A stretch of 64,000 bases of DNA from Bacteroidales bacterium UBA1794 (GCA_002315435.1 DCFW01000038.1:12787-76786), one strand, 5' to 3'; counted from the stretch's first letter, positions 18,680-26,882 are shown. Translations and numbers: made by a program. Notes: generated by a model not told the origin, from the sequence alone.

Positions 18680-19570
18680 ATGACTAATTGGAGGTTTCTA
18701 AAAGATAAAATTGCAAGAAGGGGGATGATCGCATTAGCTTTTACCTCTCTTCTTCTAGTAATCGGTATGGGAGGGGGATTGTTTGCCAAATCATTGCCCA
18801 TTTTACAAGAACATTCTTTGAGCAATTTACTCTTTTCAAGCAGCTGGCACCCGATGAAAGGTGAATTCGGCTTTTTCCCATTTATTATGGGAACAATATG
18901 GGTCACATTATTAGCCATCGTGCTCGCTTTCCCGATAAGTATATTGGTCGCTGTTTTTTTAACAGGATTCTCACAAAAACGAATTTGGAAGTTAGTATAC
19001 CCCATATTAGATATATTGGCATCATTGCCTTCTGTGATTTATGGAGTATGGGGAACATTACTGATCGTTCCCTGGATCTCACGTTTTTTTGGTCCGATCT
19101 TCGTAGAATACACATCGGGATATACCGTCTTAGCCGGAGGAATCGTATTAGCTGTGATGATATTGCCTGTATTAATAAGTCTAATGACTGAATTATTCAA
19201 AACAGTACCGGAGGAATTACGTGACGTTTCAATTTCACTGGGTGCAACTACTTGGCAAACGGCAAAATTCGTGATACTTCGGAAAACAAAAGCCGGTATT
19301 TTTGCAATAGTGGCTTTGGCAATATCCCGAGCATTAGGAGAAACAATTGCAGTACTGATGGTTTGTGGAAATTCTGCAGAAACGCCACATTCAATATTCA
19401 ATGCCTGTTATCCATTGTCGGCTTTAATTGCTAATAATTATGGAGAGATGCTGTCAGTACCTTTATACGAATCCGCATTAATGCTTGCTGCATTTTTACT
19501 GTTTATCATTGTACTTATCTTTAATTTATCCTCACAATTAGTGCTTCGATATATTAAAACAAACGAGTAA
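18680..19570 (+). CDS. pstC: PstC-like permease of the oxyanion ABC importer
   Basis: This 296-residue inner-membrane permease has about six hydrophobic helices. The cytoplasmic EAA-type coupling loop is visible in VPEELRDVSISLGATTWQTAKFVILRKTKAGI, which fits the PstC/PstA family. It begins 5 bp after the binding-protein stop and lies 4 bp before the second permease, so translation is tightly coupled. PstC proteins handle phosphate in characterised bacteria; specificity here follows that of the binding protein and is not proven. Confidence 0.9.
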   Translation: MTNWRFLKDKIARRGMIALAFTSLLLVIGMGGGLFAKSLPILQEHSLSNLLFSSSWHPMKGEFGFFPFIMGTIWVTLLAIVLAFPISILVAVFLTGFSQKRIWKLVYPILDILASLPSVIYGVWGTLLIVPWISRFFGPIFVEYTSGYTVLAGGIVLAVMILPVLISLMTELFKTVPEELRDVSISLGATTWQTAKFVILRKTKAGIFAIVALAISRALGETIAVLMVCGNSAETPHSIFNACYPLSALIANNYGEMLSVPLYESALMLAAFLLFIIVLIFNLSSQLVLRYIKTNE

Positions 19571-19574
19571 AAAA

Positions 19575-20420
19575 ATGAAATGGAAATTTATTGAAGAACG
19601 AATATTTCGTGTTTTGATGCACTGTTCCTTATGGATTGTTTTTGGTTTTCTAGTCAGTATCATTTATACAATCTTTCAACGGGGATGTAAAATCTTGACA
19701 TGGAAAATGATCACCACCCTACCGGGAGGAGGATTTTACATTGGCGGAGAAGGAGGATTTCTAAATGCTATTGTAGGTTCATTATATATTGTAGGAGCAT
19801 CTACCATATTAGGACTGTTAATTAGTATTCCCATTGTCTTTTACTTAAATATATATTTAAGCTCCAAATCAAAATTTGGATACGTTATCCGTCTGGCATA
19901 TGATATTTTATTTGGAATACCATCTATCGTATATGGAGCATTTGCTTTTAGCATTATGATATATTTCGGATTACGTGCATCATTATTGGGAGGTATCATT
20001 GTCATCACATTATTAATTATTCCAATTTTTGTTCGTTCAATGGATGAAGTGGCAAAAACGATTCCACACGAAATACTTGATACTTCTTATTCATTAGGAG
20101 CAACAAAATGGGAGACAGTCGGAGTCATGATGCGTCAGATCGCACCGGGAATCGCTACTGCTACCTTACTATCAATAGGAAGAGCCATAGGAGATGCTGC
20201 CGGAGTGATGTTTACAGCAGGATTCTCAGACCGAATACCTGAGAGTCTGAGTCAACCTACCGCCACCTTGCCTCTCAGTGTATTCTTCCAATTAAGTTCT
20301 CCTTTTCCTGAAGTTCAGAACCGTGCATATGGAGCTGCTGTTGTTTTAACTATTATCGTTTTAATACTCAGTCTTTCAGGGCGGTTTATAACTAAATATT
20401 TTTCCAAAAACAAGATATAA
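19575..20420 (+). CDS. pstA: PstA-like permease of the oxyanion ABC importer
   Basis: This is the second inner-membrane permease, 281 residues with about six helices. Conserved PstA features are the GGFYIGGEGGFLNAIVGSL region, FGIPSIVYG and the coupling loop IPHEILDTSYSLGATKWETVG. It pairs with the upstream PstC-like subunit to form the channel. The ATPase gene follows after a 94-bp gap that contains a possible promoter, so the last part of the cluster may also be transcribed separately. Confidence 0.9.
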   Translation: MKWKFIEERIFRVLMHCSLWIVFGFLVSIIYTIFQRGCKILTWKMITTLPGGGFYIGGEGGFLNAIVGSLYIVGASTILGLLISIPIVFYLNIYLSSKSKFGYVIRLAYDILFGIPSIVYGAFAFSIMIYFGLRASLLGGIIVITLLIIPIFVRSMDEVAKTIPHEILDTSYSLGATKWETVGVMMRQIAPGIATATLLSIGRAIGDAAGVMFTAGFSDRIPESLSQPTATLPLSVFFQLSSPFPEVQNRAYGAAVVLTIIVLILSLSGRFITKYFSKNKI

Positions 20421-20460
20421 AATACCACAAACAGGTTAGTAATATACCGTGCATAGGGTA

Positions 20461-20491
20461 TTGGTATAGTCTATAAATCATCATAATTTTG
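20461..20491 (+). promoter_or_regulatory. Candidate promoter before pstB
   Basis: TTG at 20461-20463, a 20-bp spacer and TAATTTTG at 20484-20491 fit the Bacteroidetes consensus. It would start a transcript covering the ATPase, the LuxR-type regulator and the three sulfur-carrier genes. Confidence 0.5.
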
Positions 20492-20514
20492 TATCAGAAA
20501 ATTAATAAAAATAT

Positions 20515-21405
20515 ATGATGAATGCAGTAACACTTCCAATTGTAAACGCAGCACGACAGATCTCCACTTTGTGGAAAGAAAATATTATTAAACCAATAAC
20601 ACGCAGTGACAATTTCGTACCGGACTGTAAATTTGAACATACACTTGAAAAGGCAGAAATAGATGTCAGCGGACTGAATGTCAGTATTAAAGGTAAACTT
20701 ATTTTAAAGGATATAAACCTGAAAATACCGGAGAAGAAAATAACTTGTATTATAGGACCTTCAGGATGTGGAAAATCAACTTTATTGAAAACATTCAATC
20801 GATTGATCGATAGTACAGAAGGCATACATGTTGAAGGAAAAGTTCAATTGGGTACAAACGATATTATAAATACGCAAGGAAATGCCCTCACGGAAATGCG
20901 TCGCCACATCGGTTTGATAAATCAGCGTCCATGCCCACTTCCAATGTCAATTTACGATAACATTGCTTATGGATGCAAAATAAACGGCATACATAACAGG
21001 CATATGCTTGATAAAATTGTAGAACATTATTTAAAAGCCGTTGGATTATGGGATGAAATTAAAAACAGATTGCATACGCCTGCATCACGACTTTCAATAG
21101 GTCAGCAACAACGTCTTTGTCTGGCGCGCAGCTTGGCTGTAGAACCTGAATTTATTTTAGCAGACGAAAGTACAAGTGCTTTAGATCCCATATCCAGTAA
21201 AATAATAGAAGAATTGTTTGTCCGGTTGAAAGAACAATATTCCATTATTATGGTAACACATACATTACGACAGGCATTACGCATTGCGGATTATGTAGTT
21301 TTCATGTATCTAGGTGAAGTGATTGAAGCGGGAGATGCACAAACGGTCTTTCACTCTCCTCAAGAAGAACTAACAAAGAATTACCTTTCAGGGGCATTCA
21401 GTTAA
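20515..21405 (+). CDS. pstB: PstB-like ATPase of the oxyanion ABC importer
   Basis: This is the ATP-hydrolysing subunit, 296 residues. Walker A GPSGCGKST (about 82-90), the Q-loop in LINQRPCPLPMS, the signature LSIGQQQRL and a Walker B ILADESTSALDP are all present. PstB normally reads LLDEP at the last site, so the Pro-to-Ser change is unusual. About 45 residues precede the first strand of the ATPase fold, more than in a standard PstB of about 255 residues; no shorter start with better support is obvious. No phoU follows, unlike most phosphate operons. Only 23 bp separate it from the regulator gene. Confidence 0.9.
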   Translation: MMNAVTLPIVNAARQISTLWKENIIKPITRSDNFVPDCKFEHTLEKAEIDVSGLNVSIKGKLILKDINLKIPEKKITCIIGPSGCGKSTLLKTFNRLIDSTEGIHVEGKVQLGTNDIINTQGNALTEMRRHIGLINQRPCPLPMSIYDNIAYGCKINGIHNRHMLDKIVEHYLKAVGLWDEIKNRLHTPASRLSIGQQQRLCLARSLAVEPEFILADESTSALDPISSKIIEELFVRLKEQYSIIMVTHTLRQALRIADYVVFMYLGEVIEAGDAQTVFHSPQEELTKNYLSGAFS

Positions 21406-21428
21406 ATTTAAAAATAAAGGAGATATGT

Positions 21429-22070
21429 ATGAATTATATTATAATGGCCGACAATCAGGAGATCACTAGTTATGGCATTAAAAACATTTGCAAGGAACTA
21501 GGGGATGTAAAGATTGAAACAGTGAGCAATCAAAAAGATCTATTAGATGTTTTGAATAAATTATCTTTTCCAAAAGTAATTTTGGATTATGCACTATTTG
21601 ACATACTTAATATTGATTCGTTACTTATTATGCAAGATGTTCATGAAGATGCATCTTGGCTATTTTTCAGTGAAAACTTTAATATTAATTTCCTTCGACG
21701 GATAGTTTGGACATCTTCGAAATCCAGCTTTATCTCAAAGGAAGCACCGGTAATTGAAATCCGTATTGCTTTAAAAACAATATTAAAGGGAGAACGGTAC
21801 ATTTCAAGTGCCATTACTGAAAACTTGTTGCGTAATGAGAAACAAGAACGCACGATTTCCGTACTGACTCCTACTGAAAAAGAAATTTTAAAATCAATTG
21901 CTTTAGGAAAAACGACTAAAGAAATTGCAAATGAACGCTCTTGCAGCGTTCACACCATTACCACGCATCGTAAAAACATCTACGAGAAACTGGATATCAG
22001 CACGATTTATGAAGCGACACAATATGCTTTGAAATCAGGATTAATAGAAATAGCAGAATATTGTATTTAA
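21429..22070 (+). CDS. NarL/LuxR-type regulator with receiver-like domain
   Basis: This is a 213-residue DNA-binding regulator. The N-terminal part (about 1-125) is receiver-like, with ADNQ at residues 7-10 and a candidate phospho-acceptor Asp in VILDYALFD near residue 53, though it is divergent and the usual C-terminal KP pair is not clear. Residues 148-210 are a LuxR helix-turn-helix: LTPTEKEILKSIALGKTTKEIAN and VHTITTHRKNIYEKL. No kinase gene is linked. Its position between the importer ATPase (23 bp) and hcyS (30 bp) makes a role in controlling sulfur or anion uptake likely, as inference. The lack of a partner kinase leaves open control by binding rather than phosphorylation. Confidence 0.87.
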   Translation: MNYIIMADNQEITSYGIKNICKELGDVKIETVSNQKDLLDVLNKLSFPKVILDYALFDILNIDSLLIMQDVHEDASWLFFSENFNINFLRRIVWTSSKSSFISKEAPVIEIRIALKTILKGERYISSAITENLLRNEKQERTISVLTPTEKEILKSIALGKTTKEIANERSCSVHTITTHRKNIYEKLDISTIYEATQYALKSGLIEIAEYCI

Positions 22071-22100
22071 ATAAAATCATCTAAATAGTCAACAACAAAA

Positions 22101-22313
22101 ATGGCACAACTTATTGTAAACGGAAAACAGCAGGAGGTAAATCTTCCTATCAATGTCGCTGAATTAATTAAAGAAAACAAAGTATTCCAACCTGAGATGG
22201 TCTCTGTACAATTAAATGAAGAATTCCTCAATCGAGAGGATTGGATAAATACGAGTCTGAAGGAAGGTGATGTGATTGATTTCTTATACTTTATGGGAGG
22301 AGGGTCCAACTGA
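22101..22313 (+). CDS. hcyS: HcyS-type ThiS/MoaD sulfur carrier protein with a masked C-terminus
   Basis: This is a 70-residue ubiquitin-fold sulfur carrier. The ThiS-like pattern (IVNGKQQEV, VSVQLNEEFLNREDW, LKEGDVIDFLYFMGGG) is clear. Active ThiS and MoaD end in Gly-Gly, but this protein ends Gly66-Gly67-Gly68-Ser69-Asn70, so the two last residues must be removed before adenylation. A JAMM protease two genes downstream could do this. In Wolinella succinogenes HcyS carries a C-terminal Ala removed by the metalloprotease HcyD, and its thiocarboxylate donates sulfur to homocysteine synthesis. The stop overlaps the next start (TGATG). The final acceptor here is unknown; thiazole or molybdopterin synthesis is less likely because neither pathway is nearby. 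Confidence 0.8.
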   Translation: MAQLIVNGKQQEVNLPINVAELIKENKVFQPEMVSVQLNEEFLNREDWINTSLKEGDVIDFLYFMGGGSN

Positions 22314-23128
22314 TGTTTGAACTGAGTGAAACCGATATAGAACGTTATAGCAGACATATTTTATTGGCAGATGTCGGTGTCGAAGGACAAGAGAAAATTT
22401 CATCCGGGCGTGTATTGATCATTGGTGCCGGAGGATTGGGAGCTCCTGTAAGCCTTTATTTGGCGGCTGCCGGTGTGGGAACAATAGGTATAGCCGATGC
22501 CGATACAGTAGACTTAAGCAATTTACAGCGTCAAATATGTCATTTCACAAAAGATATAGGACGTCCCAAGGTGCTTTCTGCGAAAGAGAAAATCGAGGCA
22601 ATCAATCCCAATGTAAAAGTCGTCACTTATCAAGAATACATAGATTCAAAAAATATTCTTGATATTATTCGTGACTATGACTTTATTGTGGATGGTACGG
22701 ACAATTTCCCCATCAAGTTTCTAATCAATGATGCTTGTGTAATGGCTGAAAAGCCTTTTTCTCATGGGGGAATACTCCGTTTTGAGGGACAGACATTCAC
22801 ACACGTACCGGGAAGCGCCTGCTATCGTTGCCTTTTCGGGTTTCCCCCACCACCTAATGCCGTACCCACATGCTCACAGGCCGGTGTCTTAGGTGCCATT
22901 GCCGGTATGTTAGGAACGATCCAAGCAGCAGAGACATTAAAATTTCTGACCGGTGTAGGGGAATTACTTACCAATAAATTACTCCGATTTGATGCTAAAA
23001 CGATGAGATTCGATACGATAAAGACGAAAAAAAGCAAGCAATGTCCCGTATGTGGCGAACATCCTACTGTCACCACACTTATTGACTATGAGCAAACTGT
23101 ATGCGATTTGGCATCACACAAAAAGTAA
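22313..23128 (+). CDS. hcyF: HcyF-type E1-like adenylyltransferase for the sulfur carrier
   Basis: This is a 271-residue ThiF/MoeB/HesA-family enzyme that would adenylate the C-terminal glycine of the carrier with ATP, priming it for attack by sulfide or a persulfide. Visible: nucleotide-binding GAGGLG (38-43), adenylation residues in DADTVDLSNLQRQ and DGTDNFPIKF (Asp130), structural zinc pairs C170/C173 (CYRC) and C244/C247 (CPVC), and a catalytic-loop Cys187 in VPTCSQAGVLGA. No rhodanese domain is fused at the C-terminus, unlike many MoeB proteins, so the sulfur must come from elsewhere. Translation is coupled to hcyS. MoeB or ThiF is the alternative name. Confidence 0.87.
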   Translation: MFELSETDIERYSRHILLADVGVEGQEKISSGRVLIIGAGGLGAPVSLYLAAAGVGTIGIADADTVDLSNLQRQICHFTKDIGRPKVLSAKEKIEAINPNVKVVTYQEYIDSKNILDIIRDYDFIVDGTDNFPIKFLINDACVMAEKPFSHGGILRFEGQTFTHVPGSACYRCLFGFPPPPNAVPTCSQAGVLGAIAGMLGTIQAAETLKFLTGVGELLTNKLLRFDAKTMRFDTIKTKKSKQCPVCGEHPTVTTLIDYEQTVCDLASHKK

Positions 23129-23157
23129 ACGATTTATTTACCGATAACACTAGATAC

Positions 23158-23556
23158 ATGATAATTATAAAGCAACAAGTGTGGGAAGAAATAATCGCAC
23201 AGGCAAAAAGAGAGGCTCCTGAAGAAAGCTGCGGTTATCTGATTGGTAACGACGATGTCATTACGGAAAATTACAAAATGGAGAATATAGATCACAGCAG
23301 CGAACACTTTTCCTTCGCGCCCAAGGATCAGTTTTCAGCCATCAGATATGTTCGCTCAAAGGGATTACAAATCATTGGCAACTGGCATAGCCATCCGGTC
23401 AGTCCTTCACGACCGTCAGAGGAAGATTTACGTTTGGCCAATGATCCTGACATACGTTACTTCATTCTGTCGTTGGCTAATGGCGATACAGTATTCAATG
23501 CCTTTACCGTACGTCAAGGCAAAGTAGTAAAAAAAGAAGAAGTTACAGTTGAATAA
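23158..23556 (+). CDS. hcyD: HcyD-type JAMM (M67) metalloprotease
   Basis: This is a 132-residue JAB1/MPN domain protease. The zinc motif is complete: Glu22 or Glu23 in PEESCGYLIG, His77 and His79 in NWHSHP, Ser87 and Asp90 in the HxHx7Sx2D pattern. The start at 23158 is preferred over an in-frame ATG at 23101 because it lies beyond the hcyF stop and the protein then begins directly with the family's first helix. The likely tasks, by analogy with Wolinella HcyD, are removal of the Ser-Asn tail from the carrier and later release of the product from it. It ends the plus-strand cluster; convergent cysH follows after a hairpin region. Confidence 0.87.
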   Translation: MIIIKQQVWEEIIAQAKREAPEESCGYLIGNDDVITENYKMENIDHSSEHFSFAPKDQFSAIRYVRSKGLQIIGNWHSHPVSPSRPSEEDLRLANDPDIRYFILSLANGDTVFNAFTVRQGKVVKKEEVTVE

Positions 23557-23670
23557 TCTTTTGCAAAGATCCGTCTTTCTTATCGGAAAGACATGTAAAT
23601 GAGAGGATCAATCGTCCAAAATTCAGATCATTAGTAGTCAAATTATAGTATTAAAATCAGGATCGGTTAA

Positions 23671-23706
23671 AGTAAAATCCCCAAGGATAACCTCGAGGAT
23701 TTTACT
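23671..23706. terminator. Stem-loop between convergent hcyD and cysH
   Basis: AGTAAAATCC (23671-23680) pairs with GGATTTTACT (23697-23706). Short T-runs flank it, so it may terminate either transcript. A smaller hairpin (GTCTTTC/GAAAGAC, about 23573-23591) lies nearer hcyD. Confidence 0.6.
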
Positions 23707-23777
23707 TTTGATATAATCTCTCTTACTTTCAAACAAGGTGCTTTTTCATACACAAATTGAGAGCTCACAATATAAGA

Positions 23778-24494
23778 TCAACGTTTATGAAGTCCGCACT
23801 CTCTTTGTTCCGGATTCTCCCACCACCATCGTCCATTACGAATATCTTCTCCCTCTTTTATGGGACGTGTACAAGGTTCGCAGCCGATACTTGGATATCC
23901 TTCTTTATAAAGTTTGTTATAAGGGACACTATTTTCCTTTATATAATTCCAAACCTGCTCTTCGCTCCAATCAATAAGAGGGTTTATTTTTAATCTATCA
24001 TGAATGTCATCCCACTCTATTTTACGCATGTCCTTACGTGTAATACTTTGCTCTTTTCTCAATCCGCAAATCCAGGCATCCACTCCCTTAAAAGCTCTTT
24101 TCAAAGGCTCCAATTTACGTATCTGGCAACAACGATGACGCAGTTCTGTGCTTTTATAGAAAAGATTAATTCCCTCTTCACGCACCATTCGCTGTACCTC
24201 TTCATAATTAGGGAAAAATACTTCAATATGAATATTATAGATACTATCAGTTTTGTCGATCAACTGATAAGTCTCCGGGAACAACCTTCCTGTATCAAGT
24301 GTAAATATGCGCGTGTCCTTATCAATCTTTGCTATCATATCGGTAATAACCTGATCTTCGATACTAAGACTTGACGACAGTGCAATTCTCCCCTTGTATT
24401 TGTCTAGAAAAAAGCGCAGTATGCTTTCAGGAGATTCCGAATGAAAACGATTATTGAGTTCTTCTATTTCCGCTTCTTTATCCATATCGTTCAT
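23778..24494 (-). CDS. cysH: Assimilatory adenylylsulfate (APS) reductase, Fe-S type
   Basis: This cytoplasmic enzyme reduces activated sulfate to sulfite with thioredoxin. The 238 residues carry the PP-loop-derived SSSLSIEDQ, the substrate-binding TLDTGRLFPET and the C-terminal catalytic Cys233 in ECGLH. Cys122-Cys123 and Cys205-Cys208 (CC and CEPC) form the four-cysteine set that binds a [4Fe-4S] cluster. That set marks the plant/bacterial APS reductase branch rather than the cluster-free PAPS reductase of E. coli. No APS kinase gene is present, which agrees. The gene abuts cysN with no gap. Many databases would label it phosphoadenosine phosphosulfate reductase. Confidence 0.93.
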   Translation of the reverse strand: MNDMDKEAEIEELNNRFHSESPESILRFFLDKYKGRIALSSSLSIEDQVITDMIAKIDKDTRIFTLDTGRLFPETYQLIDKTDSIYNIHIEVFFPNYEEVQRMVREEGINLFYKSTELRHRCCQIRKLEPLKRAFKGVDAWICGLRKEQSITRKDMRKIEWDDIHDRLKINPLIDWSEEQVWNYIKENSVPYNKLYKEGYPSIGCEPCTRPIKEGEDIRNGRWWWENPEQRECGLHKR

Positions 24495-25769
24495 TTATTT
24501 GATAATCATTCCTCCGCCCACGGTCTCATTCGTATCAGGATCAACAAAGACCAAACTGCCCATCACATGATTTTGCGAATATGCATCATAGACCAACGGA
24601 ACAGCCGTACGAATTGTAATTTCTGCAATATCATTCATTTTCAAATCGGGAATGTCGGTGTCCTTTTCCAAAGTATTAATGTTCACTCTATAGTGGATCT
24701 CCTTCACAATAGCCTGTGATTCAGCGGTACTTTGTTTGATTATATATTTTTTGCGAAGTTGCAGAGGAACTTCATTGAACCAGCATGCCACCAAAGTAAT
24801 ATCCTGAGACATAAAAGGCTCTGCTCCGTCAGCTCTGACAATCGTATCCCCACGACTAATATCAATATCATCGCTCAGTTGCAATGTAACTGAAAGAGGA
24901 GATACAGCCTTCTCCAACACTTGATCCGCCTGAGATACCTTGATGACGGTAGATTCCAATTTTGAAGGATACACTTTCACACGGTCACCTTCCTTTATTT
25001 CTCCACCGGCAACTCTTCCCGCATATCCTCTAAAATCGGGGAACTTACTTGAAATAGGGCGGATTACATATTGCACAGGGAATCTGAATTCTGAGGAGAT
25101 TCGTCCACGAAAAACAGGAACTGTTTCCAAGAAATCCATCAACGTCAATCCCTTATACCAATCCATATTCTTGCTTCTTTTCACCACATTGTCACCTTTC
25201 AATGCCGAAATAGGGAAAAAATCTGCATGCTGAATATGCAATGTTTTTGCCATTTTCGTATAATCAGCGACAATCTTATCAAATACTTCTTGCGAATAAT
25301 CAACAGCATCCATTTTATTGATACAAACGGCAATATGCTCAAGATCAAGCAATGAAGCAATATAACTATGGCGTACCGTTTGTTCCAACACACCATTACG
25401 TGCATCAATAAGAATAATTGCCAAATCGGCTGTAGATGCTCCTGTAACCATATTACGAGTATACTGTATATGCCCGGGAGTATCCGCTATGATAAATTTT
25501 CTTTTAGGAGTGGCAAAATAGCGATAAGCCACATCAATTGTTATTCCCTGTTCACGTTCCGCACGCAATCCATCGGTAAGTAACGCCAGATTCACTTCTT
25601 CGTTTCCCCTTTGTTTGGAAGCCTTTTCCACGGCTTCCAATTGGTCCTCAAAAATAGATTTACTATCATAAAGCAACCGTCCTATCAGCGTGCTTTTACC
25701 ATCATCAACGCTTCCTGCCGTAGTGAAGCGAAGCAACTCCATATCTAAATAACCTTTTGAATTAGGCAT
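24495..25769 (-). CDS. cysN: Sulfate adenylyltransferase subunit 1 (GTPase)
   Basis: This is the GTPase subunit that drives ATP sulfurylase, making APS from sulfate and ATP together with CysD. The EF-Tu-like G motifs are intact: GSVDDGKSTL (G1), the DTPGH motif (G3) and NKMD (G4). Beta-barrel domains follow to residue 424. The protein stops there: the C-terminal APS kinase domain found in fused CysNC forms is absent, in line with direct APS reduction by the next gene. It lies 25 bp downstream of cysD and touches cysH. Confidence 0.95.
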   Translation of the reverse strand: MPNSKGYLDMELLRFTTAGSVDDGKSTLIGRLLYDSKSIFEDQLEAVEKASKQRGNEEVNLALLTDGLRAEREQGITIDVAYRYFATPKRKFIIADTPGHIQYTRNMVTGASTADLAIILIDARNGVLEQTVRHSYIASLLDLEHIAVCINKMDAVDYSQEVFDKIVADYTKMAKTLHIQHADFFPISALKGDNVVKRSKNMDWYKGLTLMDFLETVPVFRGRISSEFRFPVQYVIRPISSKFPDFRGYAGRVAGGEIKEGDRVKVYPSKLESTVIKVSQADQVLEKAVSPLSVTLQLSDDIDISRGDTIVRADGAEPFMSQDITLVACWFNEVPLQLRKKYIIKQSTAESQAIVKEIHYRVNINTLEKDTDIPDLKMNDIAEITIRTAVPLVYDAYSQNHVMGSLVFVDPDTNETVGGGMIIK

Positions 25770-25794
25770 AATTTTTCTCTTAACGATTTAATAA

Positions 25795-26700
25795 TTAAAA
25801 ATATCCTGCTTTCTTTCTATCCTCCATGGCTGTCTCCGACCGTTTATCGTCGGCTCTTCCTCCACGTTCTGTGACACGGGCTGCGGCAATTTCATCTATA
25901 ATTTCTTCCAGATTCTCTGCGCTCGACTCCGTCAATCCGGTACAGGTCACATCACCAATCGTACGGCAACGAACCAATTTACGCACAAGATGTTCAGTGG
26001 GTTTCAAATTCATGAAAGGAGCTTGTGCTAGCCATTGTCCGTCTCTATCAAACACTTCACGCCAATGCGAAAAATACAAACTCGGCAGTTCTATTTGCTC
26101 TTGATAAATGTATTGCCACACATCCATTTCAGTCCAATTACTGATGGGAAAAATCCGGAAATGCTCACCTTGATTTTTCTTCCCATTGAATATGTTCCAA
26201 AGTTCAGGACGTTGATTTTTCGGATTCCATTGCCCGAATTCATCCCGATGAGAGAAAAATCGCTCCTTTGCACGTGCTTTTTCTTCATCACGACGTGCAC
26301 CTCCAATAGCAGCATCAAATTTATATTTCTCTATCGTATCAAGCAGCGTCGTGGTTTGCAATCGGTTACGACTCGCGTAGTATCCCGTTTCTTCACGTAC
26401 TCTTCCTGCATCAATACTTTCCTGCACAGAACCTACGATCAATTCGGCTCCTAGTTTCTTCACCAATGCATCACGATAAGCAATGGTTTCGGGGAAATTC
26501 TCTCCCGTATCGATGTGCACTAACGGAAAAGGGATCTTTGCCGGATAAAATGCTTTATAAGCAAGGTAAACTACTACGATCGAATCTTTCCCACCGGAAA
26601 AAAGAATCGCCGGATTTTGGAACTGTGCCGCCACTTCACGCAGAACATAAATGGATTCAGACTCCAATTCCTTTAAATGTGTGATATTTTCATTCTCCAT
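25795..26700 (-). CDS. cysD: Sulfate adenylyltransferase subunit 2
   Basis: This is the catalytic ATP-pyrophosphatase subunit of ATP sulfurylase. The PP-loop is ILFSGGKDSIVVVYLA near residue 35 and the HIDTGENFPET stretch follows. The start at 26700 (MENENITHLKELE) gives 301 residues, the normal family length. An upstream in-frame ATG at 26760 would add 20 hydrophobic, non-conserved residues and would lie upstream of the probable promoter, so it is rejected. This is the first gene of the minus-strand cysDNH operon, divergent from the sulfite reductase gene. Confidence 0.95.
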   Translation of the reverse strand: MENENITHLKELESESIYVLREVAAQFQNPAILFSGGKDSIVVVYLAYKAFYPAKIPFPLVHIDTGENFPETIAYRDALVKKLGAELIVGSVQESIDAGRVREETGYYASRNRLQTTTLLDTIEKYKFDAAIGGARRDEEKARAKERFFSHRDEFGQWNPKNQRPELWNIFNGKKNQGEHFRIFPISNWTEMDVWQYIYQEQIELPSLYFSHWREVFDRDGQWLAQAPFMNLKPTEHLVRKLVRCRTIGDVTCTGLTESSAENLEEIIDEIAAARVTERGGRADDKRSETAMEDRKKAGYF

Positions 26701-26723
26701 TCTTACAAGTATATTTCTGAGGA

Positions 26724-26754
26724 CAAAGGTATACCCTTTGAACATTGCCGACAA
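26724..26754 (-). promoter_or_regulatory. Candidate promoter for cysDNH
   Basis: On the minus strand TACCTTTG (complement of 26724-26731) is a perfect TAnnTTTG -7 element, with TTG (complement of 26752-26754) 20 bp upstream. It gives a leader of only about 17 bases to the preferred cysD start. Confidence 0.55.
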
Positions 26755-26816
26755 TACCACAATAAGAGTAAATCATATACCATAATGTTAGTATATAAAA
26801 TGCCATAAAGGCGGGA

Positions 26817-26847
26817 TTTGATACACCATAAATCGAACGTAATTTTG
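26817..26847 (+). promoter_or_regulatory. Promoter of the sulfite reductase-siroheme operon
   Basis: TTTG (26817-26820), exactly 19 bp, then TAATTTTG (26840-26847) match the Bacteroidetes consensus perfectly. It is about 60 bp from the divergent cysD promoter, so a regulator bound between could control both operons. Confidence 0.7.
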
Positions 26848-26882
26848 TAACAACTAAAAAATGAAACATCATAAAAATAATT

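Noticed and set aside
17703..21405. Firm annotation as a phosphate importer
   Set aside because: The fold supports an oxyanion importer, but the missing phoU, the unusual ATPase and the sulfur context do not allow the substrate to be fixed.
23738..23993. Plus-strand frames across the end of cysH
   Set aside because: They are antisense shadows of the well-supported APS reductase gene.
26761..26882. SAM or other riboswitch in front of the sulfite reductase operon
   Set aside because: The leader after the predicted transcription start is about 30 bases, too short for any known riboswitch.
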